Assembly: GCA_046329575.1 (NCBI GenBank) | Contig: JAXLUJ010000011.1 | Location: 66,311-130,310 of the forward strand | Source of the DNA: UBA1941 sp046329575 | Lineage (GTDB): Bacteria > Bacteroidota > Bacteroidia > Chitinophagales > LD1 | DNA length: 64,000 nucleotides | Reading direction: 5' to 3' | Part shown: positions 51,874 through 61,151 of the stretch, one piece after another | How positions within the stretch are numbered: the stretch's first letter is position 1 | How the letters are laid out: each line of letters starts with the position of its first letter | Position numbers and translations under genes: made by a program | The notes under the pieces: model-generated | Told to the model about the DNA's origin: nothing | Seen by the model: only the letters and a program-made list of their open reading frames with translations | The model's database searches: none

Positions 51874-52156
51874 ACTGGCGTTGTTGCATGAATAATTCTG
51901 ACGATCCAAGGTAAAGCATTGCCTAAAAGGGTGATGAAATATTTAAGAGGACCTATGTATGTTGCTCAAAAAAAATACGGCTGCATATTTTGGCAAACCG
52001 CGGTAGGGATGGCAGCGGAAAGCCCGGAAGCCGCGCCACTGCTGCGTTTCATGAGGCGCAAACCTTAGGCCGCGGCTGAGGACTTGCAGCGAACAGCCCG
52101 GCATCCGCAAAAATAAAAATCCTGTTTAGACGGTATATTCATGCAACAACGCCAGT
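51874..52156. mobile_element. MITE-like element, copy 2 (intact ends)
   Basis: This 283-bp non-coding block has perfect terminal inverted repeats of 21 bp (ACTGGCGTTGTTGCATGAAT plus one base at 51874-51894, and its complement ending at 52156). Its interior matches 5579-5851 in the opposite orientation. There is no transposase frame. With the array at 51636 and ACTTACGAAGT-like words at about 51778-51874 it occupies the 708-bp gap 51577-52284; no gene is seen. Confidence 0.82.
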
Positions 52157-52284
52157 AAAACTTGCGAAGTAGGTTAGAAGCAAGACGCTAGTGGAAAGCA
52201 AAAAAAAATGTTTTGAAATCGAAGAACGAATAACTCGAAATGAATTACGGCCGCTTTCCCTTCACTTTCTTTTATATTTCCGCT

Positions 52285-53895
52285 ATGAAACCTTATTTGA
52301 TTGTGGTTTTAGTTTTTATGCAATTAACCATTAAGGCACAGTTGCAGGAACGAATCGACAGCTTGTTAGGTGCTGTGGCACAAAAGCCGCGTGATCCGGG
52401 ATTTACCGTTATGGTGGTTCGCCACGACAGTGTGTTGTATTCCCGCAGTTTTGGTATGGCCAATGCTCAAAAGAAACTCCCCATTTCCGAGGCAACAATC
52501 TTCAATATCGGTTCAGTAACCAAACAATTCACAGCGTTCTGCATCCTGAAATTAGAGCTGGAGGGAAAGTTGAAGCGAAGCGATCTCATTCAAAAATATT
52601 TGCCTGAAATTCCACAAGGAAGCGATACGATAACCATTGCCAATTTGCTATCGCATACCAGCGGCCTGCCCGATTATTTGGAAGCGCTGAGCTTAATGGG
52701 CGAAAATAAAGTGAGCAATATCGAACGCAACCAAATGTTCGATTATTACCGTACCCAACCCTCAGCTTCGTTCGCTCCGGGTTCACGGTTCAGCTACTCG
52801 AATGCAGGATATATGATGCTGGCCGTTATTGTAGAGCGGGTGGCAAAAATGCCATTGGCCGACTACCTAAAGCAACAGGTTTTTGAACCATTGAAAATGA
52901 CCACAGCAACTTGTGTGCTTCAGGAACAGGATGGTTTGCAGGGCACGGTTTCCTATTTTAAAGTAGGGAAAACCTATCATCATCGCAAAATCCCGGTTTT
53001 AAACGCCGTTGGCGCAACCGGCGTTTGTTGCAGTTTAAATGACTTCAGAAAATGGGACCGGAATTTTTTATACCCGTCGGCTGAAACACGCGCCATTATT
53101 GAAGAAATGCGGAAATGTTATCGTTTGAATGATGGTAGCAGCCTGGGTTATGGTTCGGGCATCATCGTCAAACCTTACCATGGATATATTTCTGAGGAAC
53201 ACAGCGGCGGCTGGAATGAATTTATGGTGCAATTCCGGCGCATACCTGAATTGGAATTATCGATTTTAATTGCCGGCAACCGAACCGATTACAATGCCTT
53301 GCAGCTTTGCAACCAAATCACCGATTGGTGTTTGCCTCCAAGGTCAGATTCCGCTTTTTCAAAACTTCAGGCGTTGCCACCCCACCGTGAAATTTGCGGA
53401 ACTTATCTGGATGAGAATAACCTGATAAGAAAAATTTTTATCAAAGATGGTGTGCCGGTAATTACATCCTATAAAGATACCGTAAATGAGCTGCGCCAAT
53501 TTCGGATGATTAGCACTTCTTTAGATACAACGTGGGCAATAGACGATGCCGGCGACACCTTGATTTTTGAACGATCAGGAGAAAAAATTTCCGGATTGTA
53601 CTATGCAGGAAGTACCTACTTCCATTTCAGAAGACATTTTACCAAAATGACCTTTAACCAGGCCGATTTGCAAAGCGGAAATTTTCAGCACGAACATTAC
53701 AATGTGTTTTTGAGAATCAGCAAATCGCCTGATCAATATTTCTTGCAATTTTCAGGAAGAAAGTTTTTATTGGAATCGTTTGGCGATGGCATTTATAAAG
53801 TTCAAAATCACCCGGTGGTGCTGCGTTTTAAAACTACCAGCACCCTGCTTATTGGCGATGAATGGAATTCGAATTTGAAGTTTGTGAAGCGCTGA
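52285..53895 (+). CDS. Class C beta-lactamase-family serine hydrolase
   Basis: Exported serine hydrolase of 536 residues, fold of class C beta-lactamases and D-aminopeptidases. The ATG at 52285 is chosen because it opens the signal peptide KPYLIVVLVFMQLTIKAQ and follows a near-consensus -7 box (TATATTTC); an upstream ATG at 52240 lies before that. Catalytic motifs are SVTK (in NIGSVTKQFTAF), YSNAGYM (Tyr-x-Asn) and HSGGW (H-x-G). A C-terminal beta domain of about 180 residues follows. Substrate may be a D-peptide or ester; beta-lactam resistance is not implied. Confidence 0.9.
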   Translation: MKPYLIVVLVFMQLTIKAQLQERIDSLLGAVAQKPRDPGFTVMVVRHDSVLYSRSFGMANAQKKLPISEATIFNIGSVTKQFTAFCILKLELEGKLKRSDLIQKYLPEIPQGSDTITIANLLSHTSGLPDYLEALSLMGENKVSNIERNQMFDYYRTQPSASFAPGSRFSYSNAGYMMLAVIVERVAKMPLADYLKQQVFEPLKMTTATCVLQEQDGLQGTVSYFKVGKTYHHRKIPVLNAVGATGVCCSLNDFRKWDRNFLYPSAETRAIIEEMRKCYRLNDGSSLGYGSGIIVKPYHGYISEEHSGGWNEFMVQFRRIPELELSILIAGNRTDYNALQLCNQITDWCLPPRSDSAFSKLQALPPHREICGTYLDENNLIRKIFIKDGVPVITSYKDTVNELRQFRMISTSLDTTWAIDDAGDTLIFERSGEKISGLYYAGSTYFHFRRHFTKMTFNQADLQSGNFQHEHYNVFLRISKSPDQYFLQFSGRKFLLESFGDGIYKVQNHPVVLRFKTTSTLLIGDEWNSNLKFVKR

Positions 53896-54033
53896 GACGA
53901 ATTAAGTATTAAGCTGTGAGTAAAATGGTATGCATGAAAGTTGTTGGAAGTTCCTACTTATTCAGCATATACACTATACTATTATTAACAAAAATTAACT
54001 AATCGAATACGGTTCCTTTGTATATAATTATGA

Positions 54034-54507
54034 ATGAACAAAATAATAATTAAATCGATAATTTTATTAAGTCTAGTAACACTTAAAATTGTATTAAGTT
54101 CTTATACCTGTCCTTGCTCAGCTTCATCTAGCGCCTGCCCTCAAAAATTTAAATTTCCTGAAGCGGGGGTGGTACCCAATTGTAACGGTTACGTTAGTTT
54201 TAGCTCCAATTATCTATACGACGGTTGGGTCTACCAATTTTCTGTAAAATCCGATCAGTTCTGTGAGTCCTTTCAAATTGACGCTTCACACAATGCTGAC
54301 AAAAGTGGTTGTGACTATATTATATCCAAATGGGTTCCAGGCTATCCATGTGATTTTTCACTGGGTGTAATTTCACCATGTGGATATTTTGCACCAGGTG
54401 TAAAGAATACCTTTAACTATAGTGGAAATTCCGGAAGTAATGGTTACTGCAATGGGCCGGCATTTAATTCAAACTCTTTTTCCAATGGCGGTCAGATTGG
54501 TTGTTAA
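54034..54507 (+). CDS. Small exported Cys-rich protein
   Basis: A 157-residue protein with hydrophobic signal (IIIKSIILLSLVTLKIVLSS) and ten cysteines in the mature part (TCPCSASSSACP near the start, SPCGYFAPG, and a last GQIGC). Many are likely to form disulfides. Unlike its neighbours it is AT-rich and uses A/T-ending codons, suggesting transfer. It is the first gene of an apparent three-gene set with a lipoprotein (10 bp on) and an Lgt-like membrane protein. No family is recognised. Confidence 0.78.
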   Translation: MNKIIIKSIILLSLVTLKIVLSSYTCPCSASSSACPQKFKFPEAGVVPNCNGYVSFSSNYLYDGWVYQFSVKSDQFCESFQIDASHNADKSGCDYIISKWVPGYPCDFSLGVISPCGYFAPGVKNTFNYSGNSGSNGYCNGPAFNSNSFSNGGQIGC

Positions 54508-54517
54508 ATCTTAAATT

Positions 54518-55336
54518 ATGAATAAATACATTTTTTCAGCTGTTTTAATAGTGCTTCTGCAAAGTTGTGCAAAGGATATTTCGCACGCTGTTAGTCCAAC
54601 GATTACACGTAAAGGTAATTTCATTACATATTCGGAACTGGCTGGAAAGCAGGAAACATGGAAGCGAGTATTTGAGTCAAAAGACGGATCATTTACATTT
54701 CACTACGCTGAAGGATATTGGGCATTAGAACATTCAGTAAAATCAAATACCGCTGCTCAAGGCCGTATTGTGAATGCGGGAAAAAACGGTTTAATACCTA
54801 TTGATGGAATAAAATTAAACGCTATATATTACCCTTCCATTGAGGATGAAGGTCAGAAGTTGCTCGAAGTTCATCCCAAATGGGGAAGTGTGGAAGAAGA
54901 GCAAATTTCAACTGCCTTTGGTAAAGTAAATCACATTGACGTACTGGGTAAAGATGTTGATTTAACCTGCGATCTGGATTTCCCTAAACTATTGCACATA
55001 GAAAACTTCTCAAAAGTTAATCCTGATGGCTGGTATATTATCAATAAAGGGGAAGACTTAGACCTTCATTGGAATGCTTCAAATAATGAATTGGGAATAT
55101 TCATAAAACTGGAGGACGTAGAAAACTATGAAACCAGTATGCCTGTTTACTTATTCATTGCAGAGGATGATGGCCATTTCACTGTTTCTGCTGATATGCT
55201 GAAACCGTACTCTACTGATAAAGGCACCACCCTTCGCGCAACCTTGTATAGGGGGGCTTATAAAGATGTAGATAATAAGATGAGCTGCCGTTTTTCAGCT
55301 ATTAGTGAATCAACTCTGAATATTATTCTTAAATAG
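54518..55336 (+). CDS. Lipoprotein of unknown function
   Basis: A 272-residue lipoprotein: signal sequence ends in LLQSC (Cys17). The mature part looks beta-rich (SFTFHYAEGYWALEHS, VHPKWGSVEEEQIS, WYIINKGEDLDLHWNAS). No domain is recognised. It lies 10 bp downstream of the Cys-rich gene and 2 bp upstream of the Lgt-like gene, so the three are cotranscribed. AT-rich composition is shared across the set. Confidence 0.8.
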   Translation: MNKYIFSAVLIVLLQSCAKDISHAVSPTITRKGNFITYSELAGKQETWKRVFESKDGSFTFHYAEGYWALEHSVKSNTAAQGRIVNAGKNGLIPIDGIKLNAIYYPSIEDEGQKLLEVHPKWGSVEEEQISTAFGKVNHIDVLGKDVDLTCDLDFPKLLHIENFSKVNPDGWYIINKGEDLDLHWNASNNELGIFIKLEDVENYETSMPVYLFIAEDDGHFTVSADMLKPYSTDKGTTLRATLYRGAYKDVDNKMSCRFSAISESTLNIILK

Positions 55337-55338
55337 TT

Positions 55339-56097
55339 GTGCGCTTCAATAGCTACTTCTATCTGCTTTTTAATATTCCGTGTTTTGCAGTATGCTATAA
55401 ACTGATCCGTTATTTTTATAGAAAGGAAACGACTAATTCCTTTCCAATTGTCTACACCGTATATATTCTAAACGGGTTAATTTTAGGATGGATCGGAGCC
55501 TTACTTGCTGCAAAAATTGAGTTTCTACTTGATTCACACGTAACTCTGCAACCCACATTTTACGCATATTTCTCCTTTTTTTTCGCCGGGCAACGCTGGG
55601 ATGGTGCATTTCTGTTTGTGTTAATTTACTACCTGACTATCGTAAAGCATAAGATTCAACCGAAAGAATTTACACCGTATTTCAATAGTATTTGTCTAAC
55701 CAGTTGCCTGCTTTATGCAGTTGGAAAGGTGGGTTGTTTTCTGGCAGGTCACACAGCAGAGTGCTCAGGCTCACCAAGTAATTTACCATGGGCGGTTGTT
55801 GTTCCGCCTTTAACTTATGCAATGCATCCAAGGCAATTATATGATGCGATTTTTCACGTCCTACTTTTTGGAGGGATGATATTGATTACTAAACCACAAT
55901 CGAAATGGAGGTATCTTACATATATTATCATCTCACCGGTGTATTGTGCTTTTTCAGATTTGCTCAGTATGAATTCTCGTGTATTCTGGATTTTTACCAG
56001 TTCTCAATTAATTGACCTAACAGCTTTGTTTGTTGTTTTGTTGTCTTTAGCGTGGGAGACTAATTCGAAGCGAATACAAATGAAATTTTCTTCCTGA
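55339..56097 (+). CDS. Lgt-like (prolipoprotein diacylglyceryl transferase family) membrane protein
   Basis: Polytopic protein of 252 residues resembling Lgt in the order of its late motifs: GKVGCFLAGHTAEC (129-142) for the canonical GRxGNFxNxE, SNLPWAV (147-153), and HPRQLYDAIFH (163-173) for HPSQLYE. The canonical Arg, both Asn and the Glu of the first motif are replaced by Lys, Cys, Ala and His, and the Lgt histidine of the SFHGG loop corresponds to a Gln/Trp stretch (AGQRWDGA). It is therefore probably a paralog rather than the housekeeping Lgt. Start is GTG 55339, 2 bp after the lipoprotein stop. Confidence 0.78.
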   Translation: MRFNSYFYLLFNIPCFAVCYKLIRYFYRKETTNSFPIVYTVYILNGLILGWIGALLAAKIEFLLDSHVTLQPTFYAYFSFFFAGQRWDGAFLFVLIYYLTIVKHKIQPKEFTPYFNSICLTSCLLYAVGKVGCFLAGHTAECSGSPSNLPWAVVVPPLTYAMHPRQLYDAIFHVLLFGGMILITKPQSKWRYLTYIIISPVYCAFSDLLSMNSRVFWIFTSSQLIDLTALFVVLLSLAWETNSKRIQMKFSS

Positions 56098-56135
56098 AAT
56101 TTTCCTTTGAGGGGAACACAGATTGCTGTTTGCGC

Positions 56136-56250
56136 CATCCGATTCGAAGCGGCCGGGATTGGAGTGGTGCCGCCTTTGGCGGCAGTGCGAAGTGAAACGT
56201 AGCACCGCAGCGATAGCGGAGCCACGCAAAGCCCGAATGCCGCCATAATC
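56136..56250. repeat. Dispersed GC-rich repeat, diverged
   Basis: Holds GGATTGGAGTGGTGCCGCCT, CACCGCAGCGATAGCGGAGC and GCCCGAATGCCGCCATAATC, matching the order of the family at 28587-28702 with more changes. Lies between the Lgt-like gene and the glycosyltransferase. Confidence 0.6.
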
Positions 56251-56294
56251 AAAAGAGTGATTGCAGAAAGCCGCTTAAACCTATATTATATTTC

Positions 56295-57446
56295 TCAGGG
56301 TTTAGGTACAATCTTTCTATACTTCCATTTATAGCGGCCGCGCAGCGAAAATAATCCGATAAGTACCACATACAGGATGTGAAAAACTTCAAACAACGGT
56401 GAGAGTAGTAACACGATTTTCCTTTTGTAAAAATGCGCCACGCCTATATTGAAAATTACATCAAAAAAAAATTTAGTTCCGCCTAAAATGGCCACCGGAA
56501 TCCACGCTTGTTTTATCGGGTAAAATGCAAAGCCGGCTGCGGCTAAAACCGCAAAATTATAAAGCCACGCAAACACCAAAACCACTGTAACCATGCGCCT
56601 TTTGAACTGCGTAGATTTACTGGTCCATCGGATGCGTTGCGAAAAAAATGTGCTCAGCGACGGCTCGGGTTTCGAGAATACGCAGGCATCAGCATGCTTC
56701 AAAAATCCGATGCTGCGCGGATATAGCGTTTCAATTTTCTGCATCAAAAAAACATCGTCGCCGGTAGGCACGTCCATGTTTCCTTTAAAACCATCTACTT
56801 CCAGAAAGGTCTTCTTCTCATAAATCAAATTGGCGCCATTGCACATGGTGGGAAATCCATTGGCAATGGTGCCACAAGTAATGCCGGAAAGACTGATCAC
56901 ATCGAGTTGCTGGAACAGCCCCAGCAATCCTTTGGCGGGCGCCATCATTACCGGTGCGGTTACCAGTTTGTATGAATTACTTTGATAGAAGGCTACCATG
57001 GTGCGCAGCCAGTTTTCGCTCATCAGGCAATCGCCATCGGTGGTTACAATCAGTTCGCTCTTCGCGTTTTTGATGCCCAGGGTAATTGCTTTCTTTTTGT
57101 TTGGAACTTTTTCGTTGTGGTCGCCGAAATAATTTTCCAGGTTCAGTACTTTCAAACCTTCCCGCATTTCTTCTTTGGCCAGGCGCAGCGTGGGGTCCAA
57201 ACTGTAATCGTTAATCACAATCACTTCCATTTTTCCTGCGTCATAATTTTGACGGAATACGGAACGAATACATTCCTGAATCGATTCCGCCTCATTCCGA
57301 ACAGGAATAATCACGGTTACCGATGGCAGCGCATTTTCAGGCAGTGTTTTCAACCAGGTGGTGCGGTACCAACCCACCAGAAAATAGATGATCATTGCCG
57401 CATAAGCTGCACTGCATCCGATAGCTATGAAAACAAGATTTTCCAA
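56295..57446 (-). CDS. Family 2 glycosyltransferase, membrane-anchored
   Basis: GT-A fold processive or single-step glycosyltransferase with one N-terminal helix (IGCSAAYAAMIIYFLVGWY) and two or three C-terminal helices. Motifs: VIIPVRNEAESIQECIRSV, the nucleotide-sugar DGD in TTDGDCLMSENW, TGDDVFLM, and the QxxRW acceptor motif in SQRIRWTSKS. Start is uncertain: a TTG at 57446 gives a natural N-terminus, whereas ATG at 57572 adds an unlikely 42-residue head. Acceptor unknown; possibly a glycolipid. Confidence 0.86.
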   Translation of the reverse strand: MENLVFIAIGCSAAYAAMIIYFLVGWYRTTWLKTLPENALPSVTVIIPVRNEAESIQECIRSVFRQNYDAGKMEVIVINDYSLDPTLRLAKEEMREGLKVLNLENYFGDHNEKVPNKKKAITLGIKNAKSELIVTTDGDCLMSENWLRTMVAFYQSNSYKLVTAPVMMAPAKGLLGLFQQLDVISLSGITCGTIANGFPTMCNGANLIYEKKTFLEVDGFKGNMDVPTGDDVFLMQKIETLYPRSIGFLKHADACVFSKPEPSLSTFFSQRIRWTSKSTQFKRRMVTVVLVFAWLYNFAVLAAAGFAFYPIKQAWIPVAILGGTKFFFDVIFNIGVAHFYKRKIVLLLSPLFEVFHILYVVLIGLFSLRGRYKWKYRKIVPKP

Positions 57447-57587
57447 CGCGGTGAAAGAACAAACTAAAGGCGGTAGGTGGTGTTGCAGGTTTTCCACAGT
57501 GGTTGGGCAATCTTTGTTTTCTGTTATTTTCGCGGCGCCCGCCTGATTGTTCTTTGGTCCTTTTTCAAACACACTGATTTTTTACTG

Positions 57588-60431
57588 ATGCCACGCGACA
57601 CTTCGATCCAATCTGTTCTTATCATAGGCTCTGGTCCGATCATTATCGGCCAGGCGTGCGAATTTGATTATTCCGGCAGTCAGGCTGCACGCAGTTTGCG
57701 CGAAGAAGGAATAGAGGTTACCCTGCTCAATTCGAATCCGGCAACTATTATGACCGATCCTGTAGTGGCCGATCATGTGTATTTGTTGCCCATAACCATT
57801 GATTCGATCCTAAAAATTCTGCAAGAACAAAAAATAGATGCGGTATTACCCACCATGGGCGGTCAAACTGCATTGAACCTGTGCATGGAAGCCTACGAAC
57901 TGGGCATTTGGGAACAACACAAAGTCAAAGTTATTGGAGCCGATTTTAAGGCGATTCAAAAAACAGAGGACCGCGAAGAATACCGCCAGTGGATGATCGA
58001 GCTGGGCATAGGTACCGCTCCGGCTTATACGGCGAACTCTTTTTTAGAAGGCAAGGAAGCCGCGCAAAAAATCGGCTTCCCATTGGTGATCCGTCCATCG
58101 TTCACGCTTGGAGGCACCGGCGGCAGTTTTGTGCATACCAAAGATGAATTTGACGAAAAACTCAAACGCGGTCTCGACGCTTCGCCAACACATGAAGTGC
58201 TGATTGAAAAGGCGGTGTTGGGCTGGAAGGAATTTGAGCTGGAAGTAATGAAAGATGCGAAGAACAACTTTGTGGTGATTTGTACCGTGGAAAACTTCGA
58301 TCCGATGGGCATTCACACCGGCGATTCCATAACCGTGGCGCCGGCCATGACCTTGAGCGATACGCAATTCCAGAGGATGCGTGAATATGCCAAGAAAATG
58401 ATTTGCGATTTGCCGGGTTTTGCCGGTGGATGTAATATTCAATTTTCAATTGATCCGGTAAGCGAGGCCATTATTTCCATCGAAATGAATCCGAGGGTGA
58501 GCCGCTCATCGGCTCTGGCTTCGAAAGCTACGGGATATCCTATTGCGAAAATCGCCGCTAAGCTGGCCATAGGTTATACGTTAGATGAACTGAAAAATCA
58601 AATCACCAAAACTACTTCTGCATTTTTCGAACCTGCCATTGATTATACGATTGTAAAGATCCCGCGATGGAACTTCGATAAATTTGCAGGCTGCGATGAA
58701 TCGCTTGGTCTTCAAATGAAAGCGGTTGGCGAGGTAATGGCCATTGGAAGAAGTTTTCAGGAAGCGTTGCAGAAAGCTTGTCAGTCGCTCGAAAATAACC
58801 GCATTGGTTTAGGCGCTGATGGCAAAACCTGGGTGAGTGTTGATGATATGCTTCAGGGTATTAAAGTGGCAAGTTGGGATCGGGTGTTCCGAATTTACGA
58901 TGCGCTGAAATTGGGCGTGCCGTTTAAAACCATTCAGGAAATTACACAAATCGATCCTTGGTTCTTAAACCAGATCAAGGAGTTGGTGGATACCGAAAAG
59001 GCTACACGAAAAATAGCGCTTACCGATTTGAGTGCCGATCAAATGCGCGATCTGAAAGAGAAAGGCTACAGCGATGCGCAAATTGCCTGGATGACAGGTT
59101 CTACGGAAGATGAGGTGTATGCTTACCGAACCGAAAAATTAGGCATTCGCCGGGTGTACAAACTTGTAGATACCTGTGCGGCAGAATTCGAAGCGCAAAC
59201 GCCCTATTACTATTCCACGTTTGAAAAGGGACCTGAACAGGGTGCCACCACAGCCACTAACGAAAGTGTAGTGAGTGGAAAGAAGAAGATTATTGTTTTA
59301 GGAAGTGGTCCCAACCGCATCGGTCAGGGCATTGAGTTTGATTACTGCTGTGTGCATGGCGTATTGGCCATTAAAGAGGCCGGCTATGAAGCCATTATGA
59401 TGAATTGCAATCCCGAAACGGTTTCTACCGATTTCGACATTGCCGATAAACTCTATTTCGAACCGGTGTATTGGGAACATTTGCGCGAACTGATTGCACA
59501 TGAAAAACCCGAAGGCGTAATTGTGCAACTGGGCGGACAAACGGCATTGAAATTAGCGAAGAAACTGCATGAGCAGGGCGTGAAGATTATTGGCTCGTCG
59601 TATGAAAGCATGGACATTGCGGAAGACCGCGAGCGTTTCAGTGATCTGTTGAAAGAATTGCAAATTCCCTATCCCGAATATGGTGCGGCGCAGAACGCAT
59701 CAGATGCATTAGAAATTGCGCATCGTGTGGGATACCCGGTGCTGGTGCGGCCTTCGTATGTATTGGGCGGACAGCGCATGCGAATTGTGATAGATGATGA
59801 AGAACTGACGAAATCGGTTGTGAGCATTCTAAAGCATTTTCCGGATAACAATATTTTGATCGATCATTTTCTGGATCGGGCAGAAGAGGCCGAAATTGAT
59901 GCCATTTACGATGGCGATCAGGTGGAAATTATGGGCGTAATGGAGCATATTGAACCTGCGGGCATTCATAGTGGCGACAGCAATGCGGTTTTGCCACCGT
60001 ATAATTTGAGCGAGAATGTGCAGCGGCAAATGCGCGATTACACGCGCAAGATCGCTAAGGCGCTTGATATTCGCGGTTTGATTAACATTCAATTTGCTAT
60101 TAAAAACGAGAAGGTGTATGTAATCGAAGCGAATCCGCGCGCCAGCCGCACTACGCCTTTTATTTGCAAGGCTTATGACGTGCCTTATCTGAATTATGCA
60201 ACAAAGGTGATGTTAGGTGTAAACAAGATCACTGATTTTACTTATCACAAAAGGCTAGTTGGCTTTGCCATCAAAGAGCCGGTTTTCAGTTTTGATAAAT
60301 TTCCAAATGTGAGCCGCGAATTAGGTCCTGAGATGAAATCGACAGGTGAAAGTATTCGCTTCATTAAGGATTTGTACGATTCGCATTTCCGCGACTTGTA
60401 TAAGAAGAAGAGTATGTATTTGAGTAAGTAG
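57588..60431 (+). CDS. carB: Carbamoyl-phosphate synthase large subunit
   Basis: Makes carbamoyl phosphate from bicarbonate, ammonia and two ATP for arginine and pyrimidine synthesis, with the small subunit CarA (not in this window). The 947-residue protein starts at ATG 57588 (MPRDTSIQSVLIIGSGPIII). Each half has an ATP-grasp domain: FPLVIRPSFTLGGTGGSFV and YPVLVRPSYVLGGQRMRIV, with metal motifs EMNPRVSRSSA and EANPRASRTTP. It ends after the second ATP-grasp region (FIKDLYDSHFRDLYKKKS), so the C-terminal MGS-like allosteric domain of E. coli CarB (about 1070 residues) is absent. Confidence 0.96.
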   Translation: MPRDTSIQSVLIIGSGPIIIGQACEFDYSGSQAARSLREEGIEVTLLNSNPATIMTDPVVADHVYLLPITIDSILKILQEQKIDAVLPTMGGQTALNLCMEAYELGIWEQHKVKVIGADFKAIQKTEDREEYRQWMIELGIGTAPAYTANSFLEGKEAAQKIGFPLVIRPSFTLGGTGGSFVHTKDEFDEKLKRGLDASPTHEVLIEKAVLGWKEFELEVMKDAKNNFVVICTVENFDPMGIHTGDSITVAPAMTLSDTQFQRMREYAKKMICDLPGFAGGCNIQFSIDPVSEAIISIEMNPRVSRSSALASKATGYPIAKIAAKLAIGYTLDELKNQITKTTSAFFEPAIDYTIVKIPRWNFDKFAGCDESLGLQMKAVGEVMAIGRSFQEALQKACQSLENNRIGLGADGKTWVSVDDMLQGIKVASWDRVFRIYDALKLGVPFKTIQEITQIDPWFLNQIKELVDTEKATRKIALTDLSADQMRDLKEKGYSDAQIAWMTGSTEDEVYAYRTEKLGIRRVYKLVDTCAAEFEAQTPYYYSTFEKGPEQGATTATNESVVSGKKKIIVLGSGPNRIGQGIEFDYCCVHGVLAIKEAGYEAIMMNCNPETVSTDFDIADKLYFEPVYWEHLRELIAHEKPEGVIVQLGGQTALKLAKKLHEQGVKIIGSSYESMDIAEDRERFSDLLKELQIPYPEYGAAQNASDALEIAHRVGYPVLVRPSYVLGGQRMRIVIDDEELTKSVVSILKHFPDNNILIDHFLDRAEEAEIDAIYDGDQVEIMGVMEHIEPAGIHSGDSNAVLPPYNLSENVQRQMRDYTRKIAKALDIRGLINIQFAIKNEKVYVIEANPRASRTTPFICKAYDVPYLNYATKVMLGVNKITDFTYHKRLVGFAIKEPVFSFDKFPNVSRELGPEMKSTGESIRFIKDLYDSHFRDLYKKKSMYLSK

Positions 60432-60440
60432 GAAAGCGGC

Positions 60441-60484
60441 TTGAGCAATTGAAAATTTACAATTATGAATTTTCAATTGCTCAA
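60441..60484. terminator. Strong hairpin between carB and the convergent gene
   Basis: A perfect 17-bp stem (TTGAGCAATTGAAAATT at 60441-60457, AATTTTCAATTGCTCAA at 60468-60484) with a 10-base loop lies between the ends of carB (+) and 60493-60963 (-). It can act in both directions; no long T run follows. Confidence 0.7.
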
Positions 60485-60492
60485 TTTATCGC

Positions 60493-60963
60493 TTAAAACT
60501 TGTAGGCCAGTCCTAACCCGTTTTTGTTTTGTTGCAGTTCGAACGAAGTACCACCGCAATACTTTTGTGATTTTACTTTACCGATAATGTAGAGCGGAAC
60601 GCCGGCGCCCGTCATGCCTAAGCCGCCAACAAAAAATACTGCGCCCACAGCCATCAGCGGCACACCAGCATATTCACCATTATAAGCCAGTACCGATCCT
60701 GCTGCCATGCCTGCAATGCCGGTGGCGCAAACCGGAGCGCCTACGCACAATAACACTAAACCTGTTTTGCGCATTTTTTGGTAACGGCCGCATTTTACAT
60801 TGGCATCGGCCAGAGCCATATTAAAGTTGCTTTGGGCTAATTGCTGATACGCCAGTTGGCGCTGCATAGCCGCTGCGTGATTTTGATTTTCAAGAAGAAG
60901 AGGGGTTTCTCCAAAAGAGCATAGCGTTACCAAAAGCAGCGCAGATAATAGTACGTTTTTCAT
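60493..60963 (-). CDS. Small exported membrane-associated protein of unknown function
   Basis: A 156-residue protein with signal peptide (KNVLLSALLLVTLCSFGE), a helical segment (NHAAAMQRQLAYQQLAQS), a glycine-rich pair of hydrophobic stretches (VGAPVCATGIAGMAAGSVLA, VFFVGGLGMTGAGVPLYIIG) and a beta-like end (SFELQQNKNGLGLAYKF). No family is recognised. It converges on carB across a hairpin. Confidence 0.7.
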   Translation of the reverse strand: MKNVLLSALLLVTLCSFGETPLLLENQNHAAAMQRQLAYQQLAQSNFNMALADANVKCGRYQKMRKTGLVLLCVGAPVCATGIAGMAAGSVLAYNGEYAGVPLMAVGAVFFVGGLGMTGAGVPLYIIGKVKSQKYCGGTSFELQQNKNGLGLAYKF

Positions 60964-61031
60964 GGATTGTTGATTTTATGCAAAGGTAATGGTTCTTTGA
61001 ATTTCAAGCGAGTAAAAACGAAACCAAAGTG

Positions 61032-61151
61032 CGATGCGCTAAGCGGCAGGGATGCGAAGGGCGCGAGGAACGAGCGGCCCGAGTGTAGCGAGGAACGAGC
61101 GAAACGAGGGCGGTACCCCGCAGCAGCCCGGGCCGAAGGCGCCGCCATCAT
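61032..61151 (+). repeat. Dispersed GC-rich repeat
   Basis: Contains GGCAGGGATGCGAAGGGCGC, AGCGAGGAACGAGCGAAACG, GGTACCCCGCAGCAGCCCGG and GCCGCCATCATTTTCATGAT, same family as 28587-28702 and 37568-37682. Confidence 0.68.
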
